A DNA stretch of 15,092 bases, from the NCBI GenBank assembly GCA_037440765.1, contig JBBITL010000089.1, forward strand, positions 1 to 15,092. Direction: 5' to 3'. This document shows, piece after piece, positions 7,197 to 15,092 of this stretch. The notes under the pieces were generated by a model. That model was not told the DNA's origin, made no database searches, and saw only the letters and a program-made list of their open reading frames with translations. The position numbers and the translations under genes are program-made. Origin of the DNA: DTKY01 sp037440765 (GTDB lineage: Bacteria; Acidobacteriota; Terriglobia; Bryobacterales; Bryobacteraceae). The number at the start of each line of letters is the position of its first letter. Positions within the stretch are counted from its first letter, which is position 1.

Positions 7197-8609
7197 ATGG
7201 GATACGACATAGGCATCGTGGGCTTGGGAGTGATGGGACAGAACCTCGCTCTCAACATGGAAAGCAGGGGATTCGCGGTGGCTGGTTTCGACCTGGACCA
7301 GGAGAAAGCCGCCGCTAGCCGGAAGAAGTGGGCCGGCAAGGCAGACATGATGACCGCCAGCTCGCTGGCGGAACTTGTGAAGTCGCTCAAGACGCCACGG
7401 AGAATCCTCATGATGGTGCCCGCCGGAGCGCCGGTGGACGCCGTTATTGATGAGCTCAGGCCGCTTCTGGAGCGGGACGACGTTCTGCTTGACGGTGGCA
7501 ACTCCTTCTTCAAGGACACAGACCGGAGGGGCAAGGACCTGGAAGCGGCAGGCATCCGCTACATAGGTTCCGGCGTCAGCGGCGGGGAGGAGGGCGCCCT
7601 GCTCGGGCCGGCGCTTATGCCTGGCGGCCAGCAGGACGCCTACCGCCTGGTGGAGCCCATCCTGACCGCGATCGCCGCCAAGGTGGATGGCGGCGCCTGC
7701 TGCGGCTACATAGGCCGGGGCGGCGCGGGGCACTACGTCAAGATGGTCCACAACGGCATCGAGTACGGCATCATGCAGTTGCTGTGCGAAGCCTATGATT
7801 TCATGAAGTCGGCTCTGGGCATGCAGGCGGCGGAGATGCAGAAAGTGTTCGCCGCCTGGAGCCAGGGGCCTATGAGCAGCTACCTTGTCGAGATCACGGC
7901 GGCGGTGCTGGCCAAGTCCGACCCGGAGACCGGGCTGCCGGTGGTGGACATCATTCTGGACAAGGCCGGACAGAAGGGGACCGGTAAGTGGACTTCGCAG
8001 AACGCCCTCGATCTGGGCGTCGCCATCCCCACCATCAACGCGGCCCTGGAGGCGAGGATTCTGTCGGCCTTCAAGGACGAGCGCAGCGCCGCCTCGAAGC
8101 TGCTCGCCGGCCCCTCCGGCGCGGCTCCGGCCGCGAAGGAAGAGGCGCTGGCAGGCCTGCACGACGCGCTCCGCCTCGCCATCCTGACGTGCTACGCGCA
8201 GGGTTTCGCCCTGATGCGCGAGGCGTCCAAAGAATACGCCTACGACCTGGACTTCCAGGAGATCGCGCGCATATGGAAGGGCGGCTGCATCATACGCGCC
8301 CGGGTGCTGGATTCCATCCGCGCGGCATTCGCCTCGGACCGCGCGCTGGCCAACCTGATGGTGGCCGAGCCGTTCCGCACCATTGCGGGCGAACTCCACG
8401 GCCAGCTGCGCGGCGTGGTGTCGCGGGCGGCCGAGCTTGGCATCCCGGTGCTGGCCATGGCCGCTTCGCTCGGCTACATCGACAGCTACCGCCGCGAGCG
8501 GCTTCCGGCGAACCTGCTCCAGGCCCAGCGCGACTACTTCGGCGCGCACAAGTACGAGCGGGTGGACAAACCCCGCGGCCAGCAGTTCCACACCGAGTGG
8601 CTGGGCTGA
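7197..8609 (+). CDS. gnd: 6-phosphogluconate dehydrogenase (decarboxylating)
   Basis: This cytoplasmic enzyme of the oxidative pentose phosphate pathway converts 6-phosphogluconate and NADP+ (or NAD+) to ribulose 5-phosphate, CO2 and NAD(P)H. The 470-residue length matches the long dimeric form (E. coli Gnd, 468). Visible motifs are the Rossmann GLGVMG (residues 9-14), LLDGGNSFFKDT, SGVSGGEEGA, the catalytic HYVKMVHNGIEYG with Lys182 and Glu189 (equivalents of E. coli Lys183 and Glu190), GTGKWTSQNALDLG, and the C-terminal AQRDYFGAHKYERVDK with FHTEW. The start at 7197 is preferred over ATG 7161, which would add 12 residues of unconserved sequence, because GGAG precedes it. A phosphatase gene follows after a single base, so the two are almost certainly cotranslated. 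The gene appears to head a plus-strand operon reaching to 12883. Confidence 0.97.
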   Translation: MGYDIGIVGLGVMGQNLALNMESRGFAVAGFDLDQEKAAASRKKWAGKADMMTASSLAELVKSLKTPRRILMMVPAGAPVDAVIDELRPLLERDDVLLDGGNSFFKDTDRRGKDLEAAGIRYIGSGVSGGEEGALLGPALMPGGQQDAYRLVEPILTAIAAKVDGGACCGYIGRGGAGHYVKMVHNGIEYGIMQLLCEAYDFMKSALGMQAAEMQKVFAAWSQGPMSSYLVEITAAVLAKSDPETGLPVVDIILDKAGQKGTGKWTSQNALDLGVAIPTINAALEARILSAFKDERSAASKLLAGPSGAAPAAKEEALAGLHDALRLAILTCYAQGFALMREASKEYAYDLDFQEIARIWKGGCIIRARVLDSIRAAFASDRALANLMVAEPFRTIAGELHGQLRGVVSRAAELGIPVLAMAASLGYIDSYRRERLPANLLQAQRDYFGAHKYERVDKPRGQQFHTEWLG

Positions 8610-8610
8610 T

Positions 8611-9156
8611 ATGGAGGAACTCACCCGCCGTCTGGCCGCCAATGTGAAGCTCCTGCTGATGGACGTGGACGGCGTCCTTACCGACGGCAGGCTCATCAAC
8701 ATCCCCGACCTTGCCGGCGGGGTCTTCGAAACCAAGGCGTTCGACAGCCAGGATGGAATCGCCCTGCAATGGCTGCACTGGAAGGGAATCCAGACGGGGC
8801 TGATCAGCGGGCGCGTCTCGCGGGCCACCGAGGAGCGCGCCCGGCAGTGTCATTTCACTTACATCTGCCAGGGGCACATCGAGAAGATCCCGATCCTGGA
8901 GGATATTCTCTCCAGGAGCGGCATCAGCCCCGCCCAGACGGCCTACGTGGGGGACGACCTCACCGACGTTGTGGTGATGCGGCGCGTCGGGCTGGCCATG
9001 GCGACTGCCAACGCCAGACCCGAGGTCAAGCAGTGCGCCCACTACGTGACCTCGCTGGCAGGCGGCAAGGGCGCGATACGGGAAGTGGCGGAGCTGCTCC
9101 TGAGGGCGCAAGGACACTGGGAGGACCTCCTCCGCAAGTATGAGGTAACGCTCTAG
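8611..9156 (+). CDS. kdsC: KdsC-type HAD phosphatase (3-deoxy-D-manno-octulosonate 8-phosphate phosphatase)
   Basis: The 181-residue product is a cap-less HAD phosphatase of the KdsC family, which releases phosphate from KDO 8-phosphate to give KDO for lipopolysaccharide or capsule. HAD motif I is LLLMDVDGVLTDG with nucleophile Asp18 and general acid Asp20; motif II is LISGR; the conserved Lys of motif III is in GHIEKIPILEDIL; motif IV is YVGDDLTDVVVMRRVG. The length is close to E. coli KdsC (188), and the C-terminal YVTSLAGGKGAIREVAELLL is typical of KdsC rather than other HAD enzymes. Small family differences could also mean a related sugar-acid phosphatase. It starts one base after the gnd stop and ends seven bases before the ACT-domain gene. 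No kdsA, kdsB or kdsD is present in the window. Confidence 0.88.
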   Translation: MEELTRRLAANVKLLLMDVDGVLTDGRLINIPDLAGGVFETKAFDSQDGIALQWLHWKGIQTGLISGRVSRATEERARQCHFTYICQGHIEKIPILEDILSRSGISPAQTAYVGDDLTDVVVMRRVGLAMATANARPEVKQCAHYVTSLAGGKGAIREVAELLLRAQGHWEDLLRKYEVTL

Positions 9157-9163
9157 AACTCCC

Positions 9164-9817
9164 ATGGAGAGACACGGACTGCTTATCCGAGCCGGGGCCG
9201 GGCCCGGCATTCTGCATCAGCTCACCGGCGTCATCGCCCGCCACCACGGCGATATCACCAGTATCGAGATCATCGAGAACCGGCCTCCGCACACCAGGAT
9301 CTACTTCGAGATCGAACTGGAGGGCGCCGCCGGCCCTCTGGCGGAGGAACTCCGGGCGCTGCCTGTGGTGCACGAGCTTGACGTCGTCGAAACCTTCCAG
9401 AAAATTTACGGCAAGCGCGTAATCATCGTGGGGGGCGGCGCCCAGGTGGGGCAGGTGGCCATAGGCGCGATCTCCGAGGCGGACCGGCACAATATCCGCG
9501 GGGAGCACATCTCGGTGGACACCATTCCGCTGGTGGGCGAGCAGCCGCTGGCCGACGCGGTGCGCGCCGTGGCGCGCCTGCCGCGCGCACGGGCGCTGGT
9601 GCTGGCCGGGTCGCTCATGGGCGGCGCCATTGAGAGCGCCGTGCGGGAGGTTCGCGCGCAGGGCCTGCTGGTCATAAGCCTCAACATGGCGGGAAGCGTC
9701 CCGGAGGCCGCCGACCTGGTGGTCACCGACCCGGTGCAGGCCGGCGTGATGGCGGTGATGGCCGTCGCGGACACGGCGAAGTTCACCGTCGAGCGCCTGA
9801 AGAGGCGGACGTTCTGA
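9164..9817 (+). CDS. ACT-domain protein with conserved C-terminal domain (DUF5612-like)
   Basis: The 217-residue product has an N-terminal ACT-like ligand-binding domain (residues about 3-75; LLIRAGAGPGILHQLTGVIA, then HGDITSIEII), the fold that senses amino acids or other small molecules. From about residue 83 comes a highly regular domain starting GKRVIIVGGGAQVGQVAIGA, a glycine-rich Rossmann-like turn, followed by ISEADRHNIRGEHISVDTIP, LVLAGSLMGG, ISLNMAGSVP and DLVVTDPVQAGVMAVM. I recall this arrangement as the ACT plus DUF5612 family, better known from archaea; I cannot confirm it by search. Its function is not established. The context suggests an allosteric or regulatory partner of a sugar-phosphate enzyme, but that is inference. 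It lies seven bases after the phosphatase gene and 31 bases before GH88, and no Shine-Dalgarno sequence is obvious, in keeping with coupling to the upstream gene. Confidence 0.82.
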   Translation: MERHGLLIRAGAGPGILHQLTGVIARHHGDITSIEIIENRPPHTRIYFEIELEGAAGPLAEELRALPVVHELDVVETFQKIYGKRVIIVGGGAQVGQVAIGAISEADRHNIRGEHISVDTIPLVGEQPLADAVRAVARLPRARALVLAGSLMGGAIESAVREVRAQGLLVISLNMAGSVPEAADLVVTDPVQAGVMAVMAVADTAKFTVERLKRRTF

Positions 9818-9842
9818 GACCGCCCGGCGGCCTGCCGTTGGA

Positions 9843-9849
9843 GTACAAT
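9843..9849 (+). promoter_or_regulatory. Possible -10 element GTACAAT before the GH88 gene
   Basis: GTACAAT resembles a -10 box and parallels GTAAAAT upstream of gnd. If used, transcription would begin a few bases before ATG 9864, giving an almost leaderless message, and TTG 9849 could not be the start. There is no recognisable -35 box at normal spacing. Confidence 0.2.
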
Positions 9850-10970
9850 TGCGAAGACCCGTTATGCTGGACCGAAGGCTGTTTGAATCTGCGCTCGAGT
9901 TCGCCGAAAGCCAGGTGAAGCGCCTGGTGACGCGCCATCCCGGCCTCTACCCGATGTATACGCACCAGGGCCGCTGGAAGCATGATCGTCCGGCCTGGAC
10001 CCGCTGGTGTGACGGGTTTCTGCCCGGGATGATGTGGATCTTCCATTCCAGGCATCCGCAAGGCGGGCCGGAGGCGCAATGGTGGCTGGAGCACGCAATC
10101 CGTTACAGCGAGCCGCTGGAGCCCAGAAAGGACGACCGCGACGTCCACGACCTGGGTTTCATCTTCCTTTCCACGTACTACCGCTGGCTGAGGCTCACCG
10201 GCGAGCCGCGACTCAGGGACGTTCTCATCCAGGCGGGGCGCACCCTGGCGCTGCGCTTTCGGGAGAAGGGCCAGTACCTGCGGTCCTTCGTGGCCGAGGA
10301 TAGCCTGTTCATCGACATCATGATGAACGTGGGCATCGTGTTCTACGCCGCGCTGGAAACGGGCGATCAGAGGCTTCTGGACATCGCCCTCAGGCACAGC
10401 CTGACTACCAGGCGGGTGCTGGTGCGGGGCGACGGGTCCACATCCCACGAGGGGCTGTTCGATCTGGCCACCGGCGAGTTTCTGCGCCAGAGCACGCAGC
10501 AGGGCTACCGCAGCGATTCCTGCTGGTCACGCGGCCTGGCCTGGAGTCTGTATGGCTTCGGCGCGGCATACGGCTACAGCCGCGACGCCCGGTTTTTGGC
10601 CACGGCACAGGCCTGCGCCGATTATTACGTGGCCAACACGCCTCCGGGGGGCGCGCCGCCGTGGGACTACGATGCGCCGGCCGAAAGCCGGAAGCTGCTG
10701 GACACCTCAGCCGCGGCTATCGCCGCCGGCGGACTGCTGCGCCTGTCGCGGCTGACGCAAGACTCTGACAGAGCCCAGCGCTACCGCGAAACAGCCCTGC
10801 GAACGTTGACCACATTGTGCCAGAGCCACCTGGCGCACTCCGACCCCCGATGGGAGGGTATTCTGAAGAACGGCGTATACCACCTCCATGAGAGGCTGGG
10901 AGTGGACGAGTCCGTCATGTGGGGTGAGTACTTCTTCGTGGAGGCGCTCGACCGGGCTCTCCGTCTGTGA
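9849..10970 (+). CDS. GH88 family unsaturated glucuronyl hydrolase
   Basis: The product (373 residues from TTG 9849, 368 from ATG 9864) is an (alpha/alpha)6-barrel glycoside hydrolase of family GH88. Such enzymes hydrate the 4,5-unsaturated uronic acid left by polysaccharide lyases and release it from the oligosaccharide. Key strings are DVHDLGF (Asp101) and FIDIMMN (catalytic-type Asp156), corresponding to Asp88 and Asp149 of the Bacillus enzyme, then SCWSRGLAWSLYGFG, LLDTSAAAIAAGGLLRLS and GVDESVMWGEYFFVEAL. Length is near the Bacillus enzyme (377). There is no signal peptide, so it should act in the cytoplasm on imported oligosaccharides. GGAG at 9840-9843 lies five bases before TTG 9849; ATG 9864 is a good alternative with only a weak site. 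No polysaccharide lyase is in the window. GH105 is a less likely assignment. Confidence 0.92.
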   Translation: MRRPVMLDRRLFESALEFAESQVKRLVTRHPGLYPMYTHQGRWKHDRPAWTRWCDGFLPGMMWIFHSRHPQGGPEAQWWLEHAIRYSEPLEPRKDDRDVHDLGFIFLSTYYRWLRLTGEPRLRDVLIQAGRTLALRFREKGQYLRSFVAEDSLFIDIMMNVGIVFYAALETGDQRLLDIALRHSLTTRRVLVRGDGSTSHEGLFDLATGEFLRQSTQQGYRSDSCWSRGLAWSLYGFGAAYGYSRDARFLATAQACADYYVANTPPGGAPPWDYDAPAESRKLLDTSAAAIAAGGLLRLSRLTQDSDRAQRYRETALRTLTTLCQSHLAHSDPRWEGILKNGVYHLHERLGVDESVMWGEYFFVEALDRALRL

Positions 10971-10977
10971 AGGGAGG
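10971..10977 (+). promoter_or_regulatory. Strong ribosome binding site placing a CTG start for the PEBP gene
   Basis: AGGGAGG begins directly after the GH88 stop codon and ends five bases before the in-frame CTG at 10983. No ATG, GTG or TTG lies in this frame between the GH88 stop and well inside the conserved PEBP sequence. A TTG at 10978 is out of frame. Confidence 0.6.
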
Positions 10978-10982
10978 TTGAT

Positions 10983-11441
10983 CTGCCGTTCCGGCTCCGA
11001 AGCCAGGCGTTCTTTGAGGGCGCAACCATCCCTGGACTCCACACCTGTGAGGGCGCGAACCTCTCCCCCGCGCTGGAGTGGGAAGACGCGCCCGCCGCCG
11101 CCCGGAGCTTCGCGCTGATCGCCGATGACCCCGACGCCCCGGCGGGCGTCTGGAACCACTGGCTGCTGTGGGACATCCCCGCCTCGACGCGCACTGTGGC
11201 GCAGGGCTTCAAGGCCGGCCAATGCGGTGAGAGTGGCATGAACGACTTCGGCAGGCTGGGATACGGCGGGCCCTGTCCACCGAAGGGACACGGTCCGCAC
11301 CGCTACTTTTTCAAGCTCTGCGCCTTGGACGTCCCCGCCCTTGGCTTGCGCCGTGGCGCCAGGAGGGCGGAGCTGGACCGGGCCATGGCGGGACACGTGC
11401 TGGCCGAGGCCGTGCTCATGGGCCGGTATGAGAGGAAATAG
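10983..11441 (+). CDS. PEBP / YbhB-YbcL family (Raf kinase inhibitor-like) protein, apparent CTG start
   Basis: The 152-residue product is a phosphatidylethanolamine-binding-fold protein of the bacterial YbhB/YbcL type. The two family signatures are intact: DDPDAPAGVWNHWLLWDIP (near residues 45-63), and GYGGPCPPKGHGPHRYFFKL with the GPHRY motif. The N-terminus LPFRLRSQAFFEGATIP lines up with the usual family start, followed by HTCEGANLSPALEW. The frame has no ATG, GTG or TTG upstream of this point: the preceding in-frame stop is the GH88 TGA itself, 12 bases before. CTG 10983, with AGGGAGG five bases ahead, is therefore the best start. GTG 11196 would remove nearly half of the fold. No signal peptide is seen, so it is probably cytoplasmic. 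Biochemical roles of bacterial members are poorly defined; ligand binding is presumed. It is probably cotranscribed with GH88. Confidence 0.88.
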   Translation: MPFRLRSQAFFEGATIPGLHTCEGANLSPALEWEDAPAAARSFALIADDPDAPAGVWNHWLLWDIPASTRTVAQGFKAGQCGESGMNDFGRLGYGGPCPPKGHGPHRYFFKLCALDVPALGLRRGARRAELDRAMAGHVLAEAVLMGRYERK

Positions 11442-12821
11442 ACTGACATGATCAGGCTTGCCGGAGACAGTGACGTTCCGCGGCCCTCAATATGCCCGTT
11501 TCCGTAATCATCCCTGTTCACAATGCGGCCAGGCATCTGGAGGTCTCCCTGTCCCACCTGGCGCAGTGGCCCGCCGGCCCGCTGGAGTTGATCGTGGTGG
11601 ACGACGGATCCACGGACGACTCGGCTGAAGTGGCGCGGCGCTTCGGGGCTAAGGTGCTGTCCACCGGCGGGCGCGCCGGTCCGGCCAGGGCGCGGAACAT
11701 CGGCGCGCAGGCCGCCCGTGGAGACATCCTCTTCTTCCTGGATTCCGATGTCTGTGTTCGGCCCGATACGCTGGAGCGCGTCCGGCGGGACTTCCGGGAG
11801 GACCCGTCACTGGACGGGCTGATCGGTTCCTACGACTCCTCCCCCGCCTCGCCGGACTTCCTGTCCCAGTACAAAAACCTGATGCACTGCTTCGTCCACC
11901 AGCACGGGAGGCAGGAAGCCTGCACCTTCTGGAGCGGGTGCGGCGCCATCCGGAAGTCGGTCTTTATGGAACACGCCGGTTTCGACGAGTCCTACGGCCG
12001 CCCGGCGATTGAAGACATCGAGCTCGGCTACCGGCTGCGGATGGCGGGCCGGAGGATTCTGCTGGACAAGTCCCTCCAGGTCACTCATCTGAAGCGCTGG
12101 ACCTTCTGGAGTCTGCTCAAGACCGACATTCTTGATCGCGGCGTCCCATGGACCGAACTGATCCTGCGGGACCGCTACATGCCCAACGACCTGAACCTGG
12201 AACTGAGCCAGCGGGTGAGCGTGGCCCTGGCGTTTCTGCTGCTTGGCCTGGCCCTGTCGGCGGCGGTTCTGTGGCGGGGCTATTTCCTGGTCCCTATGAT
12301 CGCGCTGCTGATCTTGTTCCTGGCGGCCTACTGGCTGGAGTTCGCCTCGGGCAAGAGGCCCGCGCGCTTGTGGGTCGGAATAGGGCTCCTGGCCGGCCTC
12401 ATCATCTGGACAGCGAGCGTGTCCCACCTCACGCCCATCCTGCCGCCGCTCCTGCTGGGTCTCCTCCTGCTTGTACTGCGTCACAGGTATTGGGGCGGCA
12501 ATCCGGGCTGGCGCAAGCTGAGCGGGACCGCCATCGCTGTTTACATCGGCGGCGCCACGCTCTACTTCGTGACCCACCTGCCCCGGCATCCGCTGATCCT
12601 GTTCTTCATGGCAGTGGCCGTCCTGATCGTGATCCTCAACACCCAGTTCTATCTCTTCCTGGCGGCCAGGCGGGGACGTCTGTTCGCGCTGGCGGCGGTC
12701 CCCTTTCATTTGCTCTATCACTTCTACAACGGGATCAGCTTCCTGGCGGGGACGGCCTACTACGTGTGGAGGAGGTTTGTGGCGCGGGGCGCCAGGACGG
12801 AGCCGGGGGGCGAGCCGCTGC

Positions 12822-13963
<1,142 letters not shown>

Positions 13964-13988
<25 letters not shown>

Positions 13989-14155
13989 AGCAGGATGCCT
14001 CCGAACATCAGAGTCACCACGCCCGTGTACAGGTTGACGTTGGCTTGCGTGAGCGGGGCGGGCGGGCCTGGAGAAGCGAACCCGGCGATGCATAGAAGCA
14101 CGCCCAAAATCACGAAAAACCAGCCGGAAGGGGTTCGAAGATCCCACATAGTCAT
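13964..14155 (-). CDS. Small two-helix membrane protein coupled to the symporter
   Basis: This 63-residue protein has two hydrophobic helices (about residues 11-27 and 42-59) joined by a Pro-rich loop (SPGPPAPLTQANVN) and ends with a positive ARRAS tail. Its ATG at 14155 shares one base with the stop of the symporter gene (TGATG), the hallmark of translational coupling; ATG 14149 is an alternative. The last 25 bases overlap the start of galK. I recognise no named family, but the layout of a tiny membrane protein directly behind a sodium:solute symporter suggests an accessory subunit or stabiliser of the transporter. The same frame is open upstream to 14230, but that part lies inside the symporter gene and does not look like coding sequence. 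Confidence 0.72.
13998..14002 (-). promoter_or_regulatory. Ribosome binding site that sets the galK start
   Basis: GGAGG on the minus strand, inside the 3' end of the small membrane protein gene, lies nine bases before GTG 13988. It supports this start over longer versions of the frame. Confidence 0.6.
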
Positions 14156-15092
14156 CACCAGAACAGGAAGTTCAACATCACGCACAACACCCCGGCGATC
14201 ACGGCCACCGGTACCGGCCGCCGGTACCACTTCACGCCGTCCTCACGCGGCAACTCGGTCAGGCCGTAGACCAGGGCCTTGAGCTCCGAGGCCGGCTTGG
14301 GCTGCGAGAGCATGCTCACCAGGATGGTCACCATGAAACACGCCGTCCATGCCAGCAGGGCGATCCAGAAGTTCTGCGCCATGGTGGAGGGGAACTCGTG
14401 CAGGCTGGCCAGCCAGGCGCCCTTGCCCTCGGCGGCGGTGAGGCCGTGAGTCAGGGCCGCGGCCGTGGTCCCCGCCACCAGGCCGGTGAAAGCGCCGTGG
14501 CCGGTGGCGCGCTTCCAGAACATCCCCAGCAGGAAAGTCGCAAACAGCGGCGCATTGACGAACCCGAAGACGAGCTGGAGCAGGTCCATGATGTTGTTGT
14601 AGAGCGTCGCCAGGTAGGCGGCCCCTATCGACAGCGCCACCCCCACCACGGTCGTCAACCTGCCCATCCACAGGTAGTGAGAGTCGGGGGCCTTCTTGCG
14701 GATGTAGCTCTGATAGATGTCGTAGGTCCAGACCGTGTTGAAGGCCGTGACGTTGCCCGCCATGCCCGACATGAACGAAGCCATCAGGCCGGTGAGACCG
14801 ACCCCCAGCAGGCCCGAGGGGTAGAACTGCGCCATCAGCGTGGTGAGCGCCAGGTCGTAATTGTAGGTGTCGCCCTTCATCGGCAGCTCGTAGCCCACGC
14901 CCATCTTCATCAGCGCCATGGCGGCGATGCCGGGCAGGATCACGACGAAGGGCAGGAACATCTTGGGGAAAGCGCCGATGATGGGCGTCAGCCGGGCCCC
15001 CGACATGGAGTTGGCGGCCATGGCCCGCTGCACCACCAGGTAGTTGGTGCACCAGTAGCCGAACGAAAGCACGAAGCCCAGCCCCATGATCA
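14155..15092 (-). CDS. Sodium:solute symporter (SSS/SGLT family), N-terminus beyond the window
   Basis: The visible 312 codons are the C-terminal part of an SSS-family transporter in the inner membrane that drives solute uptake with sodium. The frame is still open at the right edge, so the true start lies beyond it; by family length, some 200-250 residues are missing. ATG 15087 is internal. Recognisable stretches include GYWCTNYLVVQRAMAANS, LPFVVILPGIAAMALM, LLGVGLTGLMASFMSGMAG and NTVWTYDIYQSYI, comparable to the Vibrio sodium/galactose symporter (GYWGxNQ...QR, LPGIAA, and DIY after the sodium-site helix). About eight transmembrane helices are visible. Adjacent galK makes galactose or a related sugar the likely substrate, by inference; SSS members also carry other sugars, amino acids and organic acids. 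Its stop overlaps the start of the small membrane protein gene. Confidence 0.9.
   Translation of the reverse strand, partial: IMGLGFVLSFGYWCTNYLVVQRAMAANSMSGARLTPIIGAFPKMFLPFVVILPGIAAMALMKMGVGYELPMKGDTYNYDLALTTLMAQFYPSGLLGVGLTGLMASFMSGMAGNVTAFNTVWTYDIYQSYIRKKAPDSHYLWMGRLTTVVGVALSIGAAYLATLYNNIMDLLQLVFGFVNAPLFATFLLGMFWKRATGHGAFTGLVAGTTAAALTHGLTAAEGKGAWLASLHEFPSTMAQNFWIALLAWTACFMVTILVSMLSQPKPASELKALVYGLTELPREDGVKWYRRPVPVAVIAGVLCVMLNFLFW

Noticed and set aside
7092..8828. 578-codon open frame on the minus strand opposite gnd and the phosphatase gene
   Set aside because: It is a shadow frame caused by high GC; gnd and the phosphatase have intact catalytic motifs on the plus strand, while this frame is rich in His, Gln and Arg with no recognisable domain.
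11448..11507. 19-codon open frame between the PEBP and glycosyltransferase genes, considered as a leader peptide
   Set aside because: The nearest GAGG is too far from its ATG, and the peptide has no attenuator-like residue run or adjoining hairpins.

Overview
The window is a gene-dense, GC-rich bacterial chromosome segment. It fits an acidobacterium of the Solibacter/Bryobacter type. The best taxonomic clue is the secreted protein at 6283-7095, which is almost entirely the TIGR03437-type domain ('Solibacter uncharacterized C-terminal domain'), expanded in that group. A KDO-phosphate phosphatase gene agrees with a Gram-negative envelope. I see no mobile element, CRISPR, rRNA, tRNA or convincing terminator, and no stretch over 300 bases lacks a gene.

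Layout, left to right. (1) Bases 1-455, minus strand: the 5' part of a cysteine-rich protein gene, easily missed because a longer plus-strand frame covers it. (2) 462-2687 and 2689-5424, plus strand: a phosphohistidine-domain phosphotransferase (PEP synthase/rifampin phosphotransferase type) and a UPF0182 membrane protein, one base apart. (3) 5435-6244 and 6283-7095, minus strand: two exported proteins, one TrbI/VirB10-like with a glycine-rich segment and one TIGR03437 protein. (4) 7197-12883, plus strand: a compact probable operon of gnd, a KdsC-type phosphatase, an ACT-domain protein, a GH88 glucuronyl hydrolase, a PEBP (YbhB/YbcL) protein with an apparent CTG start, and a membrane glycosyltransferase. 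(5) 12822-15092, minus strand: a sodium:solute symporter (running off the right edge), a 63-residue two-helix membrane protein and galactokinase. All three overlap in a translationally coupled series, and galK runs tail-to-tail into the glycosyltransferase gene with 62 shared bases.

How the genes may work together. Gnd makes ribulose 5-phosphate, from which arabinose 5-phosphate and then KDO 8-phosphate can be made; the KdsC-type phosphatase gives KDO. The glycosyltransferase could serve the envelope or surface polysaccharide. GH88 removes unsaturated uronic acid from lyase products, and the symporter plus galactokinase form a sugar uptake and activation unit. The overall theme is carbohydrate supply and cell-surface sugars, but no complete pathway lies in the window.

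No wholly new system stands out. The items most worth a second look are the CTG-initiated PEBP gene, the phosphotransferase with a shortened ATP-grasp lobe, the ACT-domain protein inside the sugar operon, the coupled small membrane protein between symporter and galK, and the divergent start region with a perfect 14-base palindrome.
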